Shown: positions 36,001 through 48,822 of the stretch, piece by piece
How positions within the stretch are numbered: position 1 is the first letter of the stretch
Layout of the letters: each line of letters opens with the position of its first letter
Assembly (NCBI RefSeq): GCF_030704535.1
Contig: NC_081818.1
Coordinates: 28,037,501 to 28,101,500 of the forward strand
Direction of reading: 5' to 3'
DNA: 64,000 nt
Origin: Vitis vinifera
Taxonomy: Eukaryota > Streptophyta > Magnoliopsida > Vitales > Vitaceae
The notes under the pieces: generated by a model
Databases searched by the model: none
Told to the model about the DNA's origin: nothing
Seen by the model: the letters and a program-made list of their open reading frames with translations, nothing else
Program-made: the position numbers and the translations under genes

Positions 36001-39000
36001 ATCAACTTTAACATTTATGAAGGAACAAAAGCTTTCAGATGATAACTGACAAAACTTAAGAGTCCTGCAATGTGTCTGCAAGTTCTATGGAATGTACAAA
36101 TGGCCTTCTCTGGATTATTAGGGGCTTAGCAGTATCGGAAAAGATTTTCTTGCATCCTTCAGATTATATATTACTGTCTGTCAACTCTCAAAATTTTAGA
36201 GCCTAAAATTTCCCAGTAATCTAAATATTCTAGTTAATGGAAATTGAAATGGTGAAAACCGAATAAACACACTGATGAGAAATCAAATATCCTACCCTCT
36301 CCTGGAAAGAAATATGGGAATCCTCCTATGTTCATCAATATCCAGAACATAAAATATATATTACCAATCTTTTGTTCATAAATTTGATCAGATTGTTTAA
36401 TGAAGAAGTTTGCTCAGAGTCTCGCATAACAATATCCAAGTTGCCATTCCAAAACATGCTTACTTTTTTTTTGTAGATAATCAACAAAATATATTAGAAA
36501 AGGCTAAAAAGCCGCATGTATACAGGGGGTATACACCAAAGCCCAAAACAAAGAGCTGAAAGAAAAGAGGGGATAAACCTCGCCCACCCTCAAGTGGCCG
36601 CAAGCCACTCCAAAAAGCCTACTTTGATTTGTACAATGAAAATGGTATGTCATAATGCATGTAAGAAGCTCACTGATCAACCAGAAAAGAGATGAAATGA
36701 AGACATCTTCCAGGGTTAAAAGAATAGACAACCATGATTTTAGCTAGCCCTTGCCCAATCAAACCAAATCATGATATATATATATAAACTGACCTCTCGG
36801 ACATCCTCAAGAAAAGTTTCCCATGATCCACCATAAGCCCCAACTGCCAATCTCAAATCAATCGTTCTAAAGTCCAAAGGCCGTGACACCATGGCTGGTG
36901 TTCCAAGAAGTCCCTCATCGTCATTATCGATAGAGTTAATGAGTTTGCTTCCCAACAGAGTGCAGAAAACTTTGGCATCATCTGCTGCAGCACCACGACG
37001 TAATGTAATTCGGCATTGTTTCATGATAATGTCAGGAATAGAGATGACACGTTTCCTCTTTCTCTCCTTATCAGGTTTGCTTTTTAGACCTTCATCATGC
37101 ACAATTCCTAGCACTGAAAGAACGGCTTTCTGTTTTCAATCAACATAAGAGAGATACTGATATCAGGCTTGCATGTAGAGTCATGTCTCAAAACAAGAAT
37201 GAAAACCAAGTTTGGAAAATTACATTTTGATAGCTGAATTACAATACAAATGCAAACAAATCCAAGGGATGACTCTAAGCTCAGAGATTAAATAAGAAAG
37301 GTTCCCCAACTGGGTGTTGGCTGTTTAGTGAAAATAGAAGACAAGATACACAGAAAGCAAGTCATCAAGTAATAACAGACAAAGCAAATTCTTCTAACAT
37401 GTTGGTTTGCATTACAAAGATTTGTACAAAATTTTGAATGCTTAGTGTGTTGCCCTTCAGGTGAGAAACAGAAGATAAGTCGTGGAAAGTAAGGCATCAA
37501 GCAAAGACAGTACAAAGCAACTTCAGCTAACATGTTGATTTGCATTTTCAGTAACATGGTATGCATGCTGTAATTAAACAGGCTGGATAGAACCATTTAT
37601 TGAATTATCAAGAGATCCCCAATATGTACCACTAGGATGATGGAACTGTTTCTTTCTTTCTTTAGCAATAGCAAGAATTTGTCCCTTCCCCAATAAAAAA
37701 AATGGAATCTCTAATTTTTTTTGTACAATGAAAACAATATCTACAATATCCCCAATATGTAGGCCCTTTATCTTTGTTTAACTTTGTGGATTGGTTGGGT
37801 TCTTGTTGAGGGCCGGTGAGTGCTTGTGTTTTTGTTGCTTGTGTTTTTGTTGCTTGTTTTAGGTGTCTCTTGTATACTCCTTGTATGCTCCGGGTTGCCT
37901 TTCAAGCTCCCTTTCTCTAATATATCTTTGTGCTTTTGCCTATCAAAAAAAATATCTTGAATTTATTTTTTTTTATTTTTTATTTTTTATTTTTTTTATT
38001 TTGCTTAAAAGCAAACAATGTTAAAGTGCATGAATTTTAAAATGACAGCAATTATGTCCACAGAAAAATGTGCCTGATAAATCAGTCAGCCCACGTACAA
38101 AGACAAAATTGCCTAACTAAAGAGCATACACTTTCCTTGTTTCAATACCATAAAGGAATTCCACAAGAATTTTACAAAAGAAATTAAGTAGAGGGAAATA
38201 GCACCTTTGTAGGTCCTGATGCATTGCCCTTGTAAACCTCCTTACTGATTGAATGCGCCAATATTTTCTTTGCCCATTCTGGTGGATCCTTCTCCAACGC
38301 CTCATAAATACACTTTCTAATTCTGGTTCCCACATTCGTAGGTAGTTTCCTAACAGGTTCCAGAACCTGTGCCCACTCTGGGATATTGCCATCATTCACC
38401 ACAATCCTGTCATGGTCACCAGTAGCATCAGATCCTTTCTCTTCTATAGTAAGAATGTCATCTTCTCTGTTCAAAGAACCAAAAATCTGTTTTCTGGCCT
38501 CTGCAAACAACTGAGAATGAAAAACATATAAAAAAAAATTCCCACATTAGTAGACATACTTAGCAGAGAAAACAGGGAAAGCAGAATAAATATTGAGATT
38601 AACTTAGGACTGGGAAACAACAGAAAAAAACAAAAAGATTTTGTAATTTAACCCTGATCAAGAGACAGATGAAATTACAGGAATATGAATCAGTGCATGC
38701 ACAATTAAAAAAAAATAGAACACAGTGAAAGGGCAGATTTTTTGCAACCAAGAATCATCCAGAAAGACACTTGCAGTCACAAAATCTACAAATCAAATGG
38801 ACCAAACTAGATGCATTTACTGTGACACTTGCAGACACCGTGAGACACAAATTACAGCCCAGAACATATTCAACATGTCCATAGATCGGCCAAAATGACG
38901 CATAAAAAAATGCTAAACATGCTAGTGACCAAATTGCATAGGTCCCCATCATTGACCTGGCGTAGCAAAGATATGCTTGGGACTTGGAAGTCCATGGACC

Positions 39001-42000
39001 TTGGCAATTCATGCTCTAACAATCAAATCAGTCCCTCAGAATGTGTAGACATTTTTTTATGGTGAAAACAAAATATAAACAGCAAATAAAAAGGAATACA
39101 ATCTCAATTAAGTCATAAGGCCATAAAAAACCTAAGAAGATTACTATCAAAGCCCTGTCAGATCTGGAACACGAGGCAGACTAGAGTTGAAGTGTCAAAC
39201 CTGATTCTAATATGTAGCCTAGTGGAATTTTCCAAGTATTTTTATTATTATTGTTATTATTATTATTATTATTATTTTAAATCAGCAATCATATTAAAAC
39301 ATCTTAGAAAGAACTAAATGTGGAAATTATGTGCAATATGCTGTAGTCACATTAGCCACATGCCATGATACCAACACAAACATATACAGCCTAACAGTAA
39401 CACAGACATCTAATGTTGTGGAAAGACAAAAAATCCACAATCTCTTGTTATAAAGACACAAAGTTAGTTTTACATTAGATCTAGTAGCCTACCAAGGCCA
39501 ATATCAATTTCAATTCAAACTTTTGAGTGTGAAGAGGAGAAAAGAAAATGCACCAACAAAGATAGATTCCATGGTTTCAATTCATAAAATTTCAAGAGGG
39601 GAATAAAAAAGAAAAAAGAAATCTCTCAATCAAATCATTATTGACAGTTTCAATCAAGTTAAGGAAAATACAAGATGAAACTAGTACACTTGTAAAACTT
39701 TTGCGAGGGAAAACTACACTACTTTCCTGATGCTTCTGAAACTAAATTAACCACTCATTAGTTCAATGGTTCTATCACAAACCCCCCTTCTATTATCCAA
39801 TGACACAAAACTTTGAAGTTTAAAAGGGATTGTTACTTGATTTGTTAACTAAGAAAAAACCTTCTGCACCTCTATTTTGAACTAATGTAAACACTCAAAA
39901 GGGTCAGGGTGAAAGAGTCATATTGAAACAAAAATTCAGCATAGTCAGCATCTTTCATAACTGGATTTGACAGGCAGGGCCTGTGATAGAAATGCTGTAT
40001 TTAAGGAACAGAGCAATTTCATGAAACCCAGGGGGGCTCTGTGACGGTGAAAAACCTCAAAAGAGGTAAGTATGATTGTCCAACTTGTAAAAAGTGCACT
40101 CTTCACTCTTATAGAGCCAAAACTTGCAGGCTCACTTGACATTTCTTTCCTGCAACTTCAAGCACATCAAGCCATCGAAATTTAAAAACTAGAATTTTAA
40201 GACATGTGCTGACAACAAGGTAAAGGTTGAGGCCATGTTCCATGAATATAAACAAAGTTCAAGTACGAATATTGTATGTGGAGAAAATATTTTTTGACTA
40301 ATACAATAAATCAAGGCAGAAAAAAGGACTCAGAATTCATCTTACAAGTGCATCTGCTTGCATTCCTGCAACTCCGGTAAGTGAGTCACAAAGCACCCCA
40401 CCATCACCTTGTAAGCAGCGAAACACTTTGCCACTTTCACGAATGGTAATCTCAGCAGAGTCAAGGTTACCATCCATGGATAAGACACATAATATATATC
40501 TCCGAGCTAATTCTGGCCAAGTCAATTCATTAATAGGGAGCATATTGAGCTTGGTTTTTTTTGTGGGAATTGCATTATCTGCATCTTTCTTCCTTCCCCG
40601 TCTTGATTTTGATTCTCCAGAATCAAAATTTGGATCTACAAGGGCAGCAACCTTGAACTGAAGTTCACTTACTAGAACTTTTAGCAGCGAGTTGTGCGCT
40701 TTTGTCAGAGTTACACCAGAGCATCTGCTGTAAGTAACAGATGCTAGCTTAGCTTGGGCTGCTTCCTTTTTTTGCCCTGTTTCCATTTGTATGAATGCAT
40801 GGGGATTGCCTGTAGAAACTTCTGGACCAGAGTCAGTGCTTGAGGATGGGATGTGTCCACTTGCACCACTAGGTCTAGTTGGAGTTATGTCTCGATTTTC
40901 CTGGGTTTCTGTTCCAAATTTCTCTAGAAGATTTAAGTCATCAGACCATGGGCAAATAAGTTCCTCTTCAAGTTCCTCAATTGAAAATGGCTCTTTTAAA
41001 CCCAAGATTTCATAAAAACGCCATAGTGACTCCCATACCTGCATAAATAGAACAGAAAAAGGATGAGATTTCATATTCTAGTTATTACAATTCAGATGAT
41101 TGCTATAGCCGACCCAAAAATAAAATAAAATAAAATCCAAAGTACAGCTATAGTGTCAATCAACTGAATACTCTCAAGTAGAATTCACATACCTGAATAA
41201 CATCACCAACAAGATCAGGAGGAAGCCTTGAACCCAAAGGATTTCCAGGAGGAGGACAAAAATCATCCATTAGAGGATCACCAACCGTATATTTTCTAGC
41301 TCTTTTGGATCCTCCAAATAAACAATCTAATGCTTCCTCTCCCTTACTTTGTACTCCATTCTCTGTTTCAGCCAGTAAGAGACCATTTCCAACTGTTAAT
41401 AATGTAGAATGGTAGCTTCTATTGTTCAGCAACTTATACTGTGAACAGGCACAGACACCAGGAAGCTGTTCTAGCATCTCTTGCACAAATTCCACATCTA
41501 AACCAAACCTATCTTGATCTAGCCACTTTGCCAGTACTTCACATTGAGTCTGAAGTTCATTCTCACCCTGAATTACAGATGGCATGCACACAGAGCCTGG
41601 TGAACTGCAAAATTTATCTAAGGAAGTATAACTCCCTTTGCTACTTTCGTCCATGATATCCCAGGGCAGTGTGCTTGCTCCAAGTTTAACATGCTCACAG
41701 AAGAACCTGAGGCTGCCAGTTCGTTTATAGGTTTCACAGCAAGCATCAATGAATTTTTGAGACACCAAATTCCATACTGAAGATGATGAACGCCCTTGCA
41801 ATGAAAACTCACCAATTTCATCTTTCAATCTAGAATGATCAGATAAAAATTCGCCAGAACTCTCATGAAGAGAATTATCCTCCAGAAGCAAGCTGTTCAA
41901 TGTCTGAACACAACAAGATCCATTAGAACTACTCCTTATACAGGATAAAATGTCATTTTCCATTGGTGGGGAAGGGTCTGCAAGAAGTGTCTGTAAACTG

Positions 42001-43425
42001 CCATCCTCGTCATAGTCCATACTCAAAGAAATCATATCATTGCTTTTTTCTTTATCTTGACCGTTAGATTGGCCAAGGTTGGGCCTACAGAGCACAGTTG
42101 ACCCATTTGGAAGGGGAATTGCAGAGCATGCACACCTCTTGACCTTGAAAATAGGTCCAGAATCACCACCATCAGAGACATCACACATAAAAAGAGACCC
42201 AGTAAGCTTATCATGCCAACAGGATTTATAGCCTACAGGCCAGAGCTGATTAACATCATGATATGAGGGTCTCACATCAACCTCCCCCAGAGAAAGAACA
42301 AAGAAATCTTCAAACTGAACAGGAAGTCCATTCTGAAAAGAAAATTTGCAAACATCAGTATGAGCAGCTGTAAGAACATACAACACTTACAATAAAAACA
42401 TAACATAAGTGGCTCAAATATCATCATGTCAACCAAAAAAGGGGCAACATAGGAATGAAAAGGCACAACAAGGACCAAGTGACACAGGATTGAGTATAGA
42501 CAACATGTACACTTACATTATGTTGCTGCAAGCCAGTGCCACCATTTTCTTCTGGCGCAGCTTCAGTTACTTTTACACTATTCCCAAGATTACTAGCACA
42601 AAGTTCCATACTTTGAACATCAGATGAGATATCCTTACAAAAATCAGTTAGCAAAGCGTCTTTATTTTCAGCAGAGCTATTGGCAATTGAAAGCCTTGTT
42701 GACTTTCTTCTTTTGGATAAATGCGATCTTTTCTTCAGTGAAGCAGACCCATCACTTCTTATTTCAGTATCCACAGAATTGCAATTAGACGTTAACCCAA
42801 GATAAACGGCAACTTCAGACATTGACTCAAATATCCTTCCATCTGGAGCACAGAAAACTGGACATAGTTCACCAGCCCTCACAGATTGTTTTAGTTCCAC
42901 ACGCCAACCTTCCTCCAATACTCCATGTCTTTCCGAAATGAACTCTTTAAGGGCCTGAAGTAACATCTCGCTTGGTTCCTGTGGTGGTAATCTACAAGCT
43001 GTATTATTACTACTCCTAAGCCTTCCTAGAGGAAACCCTGAATCTACCTCCTCAAAACTTCTATTAGTATGATGCAATATATCTTCAAGACCCAATTTGA
43101 CAGCATGTGTCAAAATCCCAGAAGCTTTTGGAAAACCAAATCCATTCCCCGCACACCGAAAGTTCGAATATGTCTCTGGGGCACCAAATGAATTGCCACC
43201 AAAAGAATTATCACCCGGAGAGTGCTTTCTAAAAACCAAATAAATGTAACCAGTAACTATTTATGATAACTTGGATGTCAAGAAGTGTATTAATAATTCA
43301 AAAAATTAAATGAAGTGAAGCAAAAATTTTAAAATATAAAATAAAAAAGTAGAATGAAAGGTAAAATTTAAACATGAGAAATCAAAATAAGCTACAGCTT
43401 AAGTGCTTAACCTTATAACGCATCT

Positions 43426-43483
<58 letters not shown>

Positions 43484-46400
43484 TAAAAAAAGGTCCTAGA
43501 ATCATAAAATTGTAGCTCACTTGAATATTGAAATGAATGATAGCCTAAATTATTGTTATTATTATTATTGTTATAGTTATTATTTTTTGCACTTTAATAC
43601 ATTCTCTTACTTATCAAAAAAAATTATTATTGTTATTATTATCATATAATCTCCAAATATCTCAACCAGACTTCAATATTTTGATCACATCATGAAGAAG
43701 AAGGTTTCTAAATCTTTAAGAGACCCTCAGAGAATTCACCTAAGGTGATTGTATCATAGTCACAATTTCTGGATTAGGGAATTATTCAAAAACAACATGG
43801 TTCAGGATTTGGGACTTGCTTAAGAATTGCAGGAATAATTCCTAGAATAATAAAAATGCAAACAAGAAGGTTTAGAAAATAAGAAAGAAGTGCAATCACT
43901 TCATAATTCAGAATATTTGGGAAACTCTAAAAATAAATAAGAAAAGATAATGCAGGGATAACTGAAATACTGAATCGTGTTTGGTTTGTTTACAAAGAAC
44001 TTATGGAAATTCAGGAACATTTCAATAAACTTGCTAGAATACTACGAATTAGCTACAGTAAGACAGGGAATGTGAGGCTAGAGAGAAGAGGAGGTGCGTC
44101 TATCATTCCCAAGAAGGATGCAATTCTCAAGAGGTTGGAATTTCTAGTTCTGCAGGTACTCTGGAAGGAATAGTAGAGTGTCTAAATTCCATTTCAAATG
44201 TTCAATCAAGGTTCAGTGTAAATGTTCCAAGATGGCTAACACCTTTCAGATTTCTGCTGGTGACTGAGGTCCATCAGGCAGACATTTCTTTATTCGATAC
44301 ATGATCCTTGGAGTAGTATGCTCAGGCTACAGAGAAAGCCTTTTGCAATTTCTGTGGAGGTTTTATGAATTATGATGTGGGATTCTATGGGAATCATTTA
44401 GGTGTTGGGTGAAGGCAAAGAAGAAAGGAGAAATGTGGGAATTCGTTACCATATGTTTTAAGATAAGCTTTTGAGATTCAGTCCAATTTAGAATCAGTGT
44501 GAAAATCATAAGAGATAGAGCTGGAAGCATGAAGTTTGAACAATATTCTAGTGAAAAAAATCAACAGGACCTTGTGAACAGAGGAGAATCCTCACAAAGA
44601 ACTCTGACAAGTATGTGATAGTATAGCTTCAAGAGGGAAGATGATACACATGGATCCACACATGATATCAGTTGTCAAACTTTTCCACGCTTCAATGCAT
44701 GAATCGTGCATTACCCTTGAGGCCTGGCTCAAGTGATAAAAAGGTTGGGGAGGGCTTGTGAGGTTCTAGGTTCAAGTCTCCATGAGAACAAAAAATTACC
44801 TATAAAAAAAAAAAAAAGGGAATCGTGCATTAGATTGAGAGGATAACATTAAGATTGTGTTTGACAATGCATCTATTTGAAGTGAGTTTAGTGAAAGTGT
44901 TTTCTCTAAAATCCTTTTTCGGAGAATCACCAATTAAGTGCTTCCTCAAAAAACGCTACAAGTGATTTTTAAACTTTTTAAAAGTGTTTTCTAAATTTTG
45001 CCAAACACTTTTTTTTTTTCCAAAAATACTTTTTATGCTAGAAGTGCTTTTTAAAAGCACTAACAAATGGACTCTAAATCATTTAGCACCAAGCCATGAG
45101 ACATGGCATTAAGAGAGAAATACCCAGGGAGGCTTTTTAAAGCTTAGCGTAAGCACAGTTTTTTCATATATTGAGGTAAGATGTTAGTGTAGGAGGAATG
45201 GTTATGTTTATACTGTTTCAAAGAAAGGGAATGTCCAGAACTTAAGAAATCAAAAGTTGTAAAAAAGGGGGGAATTGATTAAGATAGGAAAAAAATGCTC
45301 CAGTAATCAAACCAGAGTAGACTATGCTCTTTTCAGGTGAACTCAAAATCATCATAGTTGTTAAAAACTTGTAATAAATGATACAATACAACAATATGAT
45401 ATTTTTTTATGGAAATTGATACATATTGTAATCTATATCTCACCTTAAGTGTATCTTATGATACATATACGATACCCTATACGATATGTGATACAACAAT
45501 AGGATACATACACCTTCAATTATTTTTGATAATTTTTAGGAAAATTCAAATTCAAACTTTTTTTTTCTTAAAAGAATTATTATACTAATTGTATAAAATT
45601 TACAAAAAATATCAAAAATTGATCATAAAAATGAGAAAAATAAAATAATCCTATATGAAAAATTACATTCTTATTGTTAAAAAGCCATATTGAAAGTTAA
45701 ATAAATTTATTCTTACAATGAATATTGAAGAATTTTTATTTGAATGTTGACATTGAAAATGATGGTGACACATAAAGGCATATATATCAACACCACATAA
45801 GTACATATGCCTAGTTAAAATTGTAAAAGTTTATTTTGCAGATTTTATGATGAACTGATACATTATACACATATTTTGTTAAATTGAATTTTTCAAAACT
45901 CCAATATTTTCATATGGTATGAAATAGTTGGAAGCTTTAAATCCTACCATCTTTTATGAAATTGATTATATATTACCATATGATTTAATAACTATGAGTG
46001 CCATAGGTAAGCATTCATATTAATGCTAGACAAGACTATTTTTAGTTACCAAAAGAATCCGATTGTGGGACCTTCATTGAATTTTGGTCAACACTATTTT
46101 TAATGATTGGGTAAGAATGTAGTTCCTACTGCACTACTTGCAAATAGTATGTCTATATATTTTTTTAGCAGGTTGCAATCCTTTTTTTACCTTTACTGTT
46201 AAGTTTCTGGCTTCCATATTTATCTTTCATCAAATTAAGTTCAAGAAACACACTCACAATATTTAGATGTTAAGATCATCCTCGCCACAAAAATGGCATT
46301 GCCTACTGTGGAAATAGTGGTAGTGTAAGCTTGTTTTTTAGATGAATTTCAGCAACTAAAGAACCATTAATAAGGACTAGAAGATACTAATATCGCTGCA

Positions 46401-47402
46401 CAACTTGTGCAACTAATTCCTCATCATTTATATTAAATAAACCTTCAAAAAAATTAAACCAGCTAATGCTTTCAGAAGGTGTATGGGGAAGCCAACGTGC
46501 ATGTGAGCTTCTCGCCAAAATTTAATCACAAACCCGGCATAACTAGTGGAAAAGCAACTATGATAATTATCAGGATTTCGTTGGATTGGCTATACCATAA
46601 ACTAAGGTTCAAGAATCCTATCAGAATTTAAACAGGACATTCACCTACTAACAAAGCAGAAACTATATTTAACACAATGTAACATAAAATATATATATAT
46701 ATATATATATGGATTGACACAACACACACACATATATATATGAAGCAATCAAAATTAGCACTACTGAACAGTATATGAATGTGGATATTAACGTGTATCT
46801 AGTGATTTGGCTCACAATACGATTAATGAGAACTGCACTGAACACGTTGATTTCTTTTTGAGGAATGAAAAGTAAACCATAACTTCAACTGCTCAGAATC
46901 ATGAAAAACCAATGACGTACAGAACCTCCTACCTCGAATCCGGCAACTCCTCACCTTCCCCTTCACTCGGCGGTGAAGCGTTGATATCCAAAAGCCGCCT
47001 CTTCGAGCCCAAGGGCCATCGCTTACTCCCAACTCCACTCCTCACACACTCGCCGCACACCCATTCTTCCAGCATCCCCGCCTGTCGGCCTGGCATTCCG
47101 ACGCAGACGAGGTGGAAGCCGCGCTCACACCCGTCGCAGACCAAAACCTGTGCTCCAACCTCCGGCGCACCACACACAGCGCACACCGACCCCCACCCCT
47201 CCCCTGGCAGCCCCGCCGCAGCTCCAGCCGCCGGTGACAGCTCTCCGTGGAAGCTCCGCACGACGGCGTACGCGTCAGGCACGTCGTGCGAGGCCTCGAC
47301 GAAGGACGAGGAAGGGATCTCATTGAGATCGATACCTAGTACGGAGCGGGTCTCGGACTTCGAATCTCGGTACTCGCCGCTCGAATCGCCGAGTCCCATC
47401 AT
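27088..47402 (-). CDS. MBD9: MBD9: methyl-CpG-binding-domain protein with PHD fingers and bromodomain, ten exons, about 2240 aa
   Basis: Exons on the minus strand: 47402-46933, 43228-42517, 42332-41193, 41038-40346, 38510-38205, 37129-36794, 35408-35310, 33848-33417, 31369-29138 and 27390-27088. They join in a single frame. Domains in order: LGIDLNEIP near residue 22; PHD finger about 77-124 (CAVCG, CDGCERGFH); MBD-like about 258-302 (LEEGWRVELKQ, CPVFCAPDGRIFES); FYRN-like about 405-460 (PVGYKSCWHDKLTGS); bromodomain about 1150-1252 split over exons 6 and 7; second PHD about 1296-1345 (CKVCGIDKDDDSVLLCDMCD); WHIM-type segment near 1660 (REFLGSDSAGRLYW); Cys/His cluster about 1857-1895; basic C-terminus. 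MBD9 works in the nucleus with SWR1/ISWI-type remodellers, promoting H2A.Z deposition and affecting flowering and branching. Arabidopsis MBD9 has about 2176 residues. The start at 47402 is chosen because LGIDLNEIP follows soon after; a second ATG lies one codon on. Confidence 0.93.
27980..28437. mobile_element. 458-bp hAT-type MITE in the last intron of MBD9
   Basis: The element begins CATAGTTTTAAAAGGCGC and ends in the exact inverse complement, an 18-bp perfect terminal inverted repeat. It is flanked on both sides by the same 8-bp target duplication, CTATGGAG (27972-27979 and 28438-28445). An 8-bp duplication is the hAT signature. The inside has no coding capacity. Near the right end three tandem 28-bp units (28341-28424) each begin TTGAGCCTAGG. 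Perfect ends and duplication suggest a fairly recent insertion. Confidence 0.85.
31491..31777. repeat. Imperfect tandem duplication (about 146-bp period) in an MBD9 intron
   Basis: Two copies sharing ATTGGTATTATTGTTGCATA, then ACATTAATATTAAGCC, then GTTGCTCTACCATA and ATCAGCCAAAA lie head to tail between MBD9 exons 8 and 9. A few substitutions and small indels (for example an extra AACT) separate them. Confidence 0.8.
34716..34735 (-). mobile_element. Ultra-short retroposon tail with 19-bp target duplication
   Basis: A run of T followed by GATAGATG is bracketed by two copies of ACATGAATACAACATCTTT (about 34697-34715 and 34736-34754). This is what a LINE insertion looks like when reverse transcription stopped almost at once: poly(A) plus a few bases, on the minus strand. 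It lies in the MBD9 intron between exons 7 and 8. Confidence 0.6.
35726..35792 (-). mobile_element. 67-bp 5'-truncated LINE tail with 17-bp target duplication
   Basis: TTTAGAGTTGAGAACTT occurs perfectly at 35709-35725 and 35793-35809. Between them are a T-run, ATAGACAAAGAAGACC and a short body ending GGGGGCGCTCCCTATG. The T-run at the left shows minus-strand orientation. It lies in the MBD9 intron between exons 6 and 7. Confidence 0.8.
36464..36625 (-). mobile_element. LINE 3'-end fragment in an MBD9 intron
   Basis: Begins with a T-run then GTAGATAATCAACAAAATAT, followed by GC-richer sequence with GCATGTATACAGGGGGTATA and CTCAAGTGGCCGCAAGCCAC. T-run, tail and TATACA-type 3' UTR words resemble plant L1-type LINE ends in minus orientation. 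No clear target duplication was found, so the limits are approximate. Confidence 0.45.
37745..37956 (+). mobile_element. LINE 3'-end fragment, plus orientation, in an MBD9 intron
   Basis: A G/T-rich segment with two CTTGTGTTTTTGTTG units leads into CTCTTGTATACTCCTTGTAT, TCCGGGTTGCCTTT and a tail TTGCCTATCAAAAAAAA. This is the usual 3' end of a plant L1-type element. The 5' limit is not defined. Confidence 0.5.
43431..43479. repeat. (TA)n microsatellite in the first MBD9 intron
   Basis: An uninterrupted run of about 24 TA dinucleotides, likely polymorphic and usable as a marker. Confidence 0.9.
44714..44819 (+). mobile_element. tRNA-derived SINE in the first MBD9 intron
   Basis: A 106-bp insertion flanked by a perfect 13-bp target duplication GAATCGTGCATTA (44701-44713 and 44820-44832). 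It has an A-box-like TGGCTCAAGTGATAAAAAGG and a B-box-like GGTTCAAGTCTCC about 35 bases apart, the internal RNA polymerase III promoter of a tRNA, and ends in an A-rich tail. It would be copied by LINE enzymes. The perfect duplication indicates a young copy. Confidence 0.88.
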
Positions 47403-48719
47403 CCGCGCCGCGATTCGGAGTCCAATTCTACCGTTCTCCGATGCATCTTTTAGGGCTCCGATAAAGAAACCTTGAAATGTGTGGATCGAAAGGGCGCTGG
47501 GGTTTTGAGTCTGGTTCCCAGCAAACCGACTCGCTCGACCAAAAAAATAGAAAGAGAAATGCAAAAGAGGGAAAAAGAAAAAAACAAAAGAAACGAAAAC
47601 CGAATTGTGACGAAACCGGACCCAATCGAAACCCCAAACTCCCTAAGCCCCTCGACTTCCTAATGGCCACGCCTCTGAACCCCGACTCCCCCCTCACCAT
47701 CCAATGGTCACTATCCACCTACATATCGTGGTAAGGCATGGCAATACGTTACAAATTTTCCATCCACCGAAATGGAAAAAAATATGGGTTGGATTTATAA
47801 CCAAATGGAGGTTTATTTAAATAGGCATCACGGACGGATTCATAACGTACCAAAGGGCAAAGACAGGTAAATGCAATGATGAAGTGTTTCCATTGTGTGT
47901 GTTGCTTGGAAGCATGCATCATGATGTGTGAGGTCTAACTACAACAAGGCTATCATTTAACCCTAATATTATACCACCATTGCCTCTATGTTATGGTCCT
48001 CGTTTAGGAAAAATGCCAAAAGTTGACCCATTATGATTATTTCTCAAAAGGAAAAGGATATATACCTACTTAAACTTCCATCGCCTCTGTTTAAATCCCT
48101 CTTCTTTGACCCCTCCTTGATAGATGATCATTCTAAACCCATCATGCAATTGCCTATGCCTATATCTACATCATTTTTGGGCCAGGCTTGGGCTTCAGTC
48201 TGTCGGCTGGGCCTGGGACCCGATTTGACAGGACTTGAACCCTAACACTATACTGAAAGATGGAGTATGAAAAATTAAATTAAATTAATTTTAATTTGAG
48301 TAGCAATATTGACAAATATTGTTGACCATCGGATGAACAAATGGTAGTCATCCAACGGACGAGAATTATGAAATCTTGGTTTTTGTTGATTTTTTAAATT
48401 AATTGAGTAGTCTCTATGAAATGATAAAGCATCATTTCAAAATCTCACTTTCTAGAGTTGAACAGTCGGTTCAAAATCTAGGTTTCAAAGAATCAAACGC
48501 AAGAGCCAAGAACAGTGGCCGAAAAAGGCAGCTGGTGGTGGTTTCGAAATTAAGTCCATTACGAGGGGTATTCTTCCACCGAAGCTCTCGAATTTATTTC
48601 ATAGGCCTCACACCTCTCCGCGGGGTCACATGCGAACATCCCGTGCCTGCCGGCCAAGGTCAGGTCATCAAAGCGACGTCGTATTGACCGCTGGACTAGT
48701 CGGTTACATACAATACACA
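47403..48719. other. Divergent intergenic region between MBD9 and the ARM/TOG gene
   Basis: MBD9 (minus) and the ARM/TOG gene (plus) are head to head, so this stretch of about 1.3 kb contains both promoters. The left part is GC-rich with A-rich runs and is likely MBD9 leader. A (CT)n run near 48724-48742 probably lies at or just after the start of the ARM/TOG transcript. No clear TATA box was assigned to either gene. Confidence 0.45.
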
Positions 48720-48822
48720 CACTCTCGTTCTCTCTCTCTCTCAACATTCTCTCCCTGGATTCTGCGCTCTCTAGAGAGAGGGGGGAGTTTTCAGCCGATC
48801 ACTTGCTCTTCGCTCTTCTCCG

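Noticed and set aside
46912-47734. Plus-strand open frames of up to 187 codons opposite MBD9 exon 1
   Set aside because: They are shadows of the GC-rich first exon and its leader; composition and position match the antisense of the PHD-finger exon.
47403-48719. A single shared bidirectional promoter for MBD9 and the ARM/TOG gene
   Set aside because: The spacing of about 1.3 kb is larger than usual for shared core promoters and no common motif was seen, so only a divergent layout is stated.
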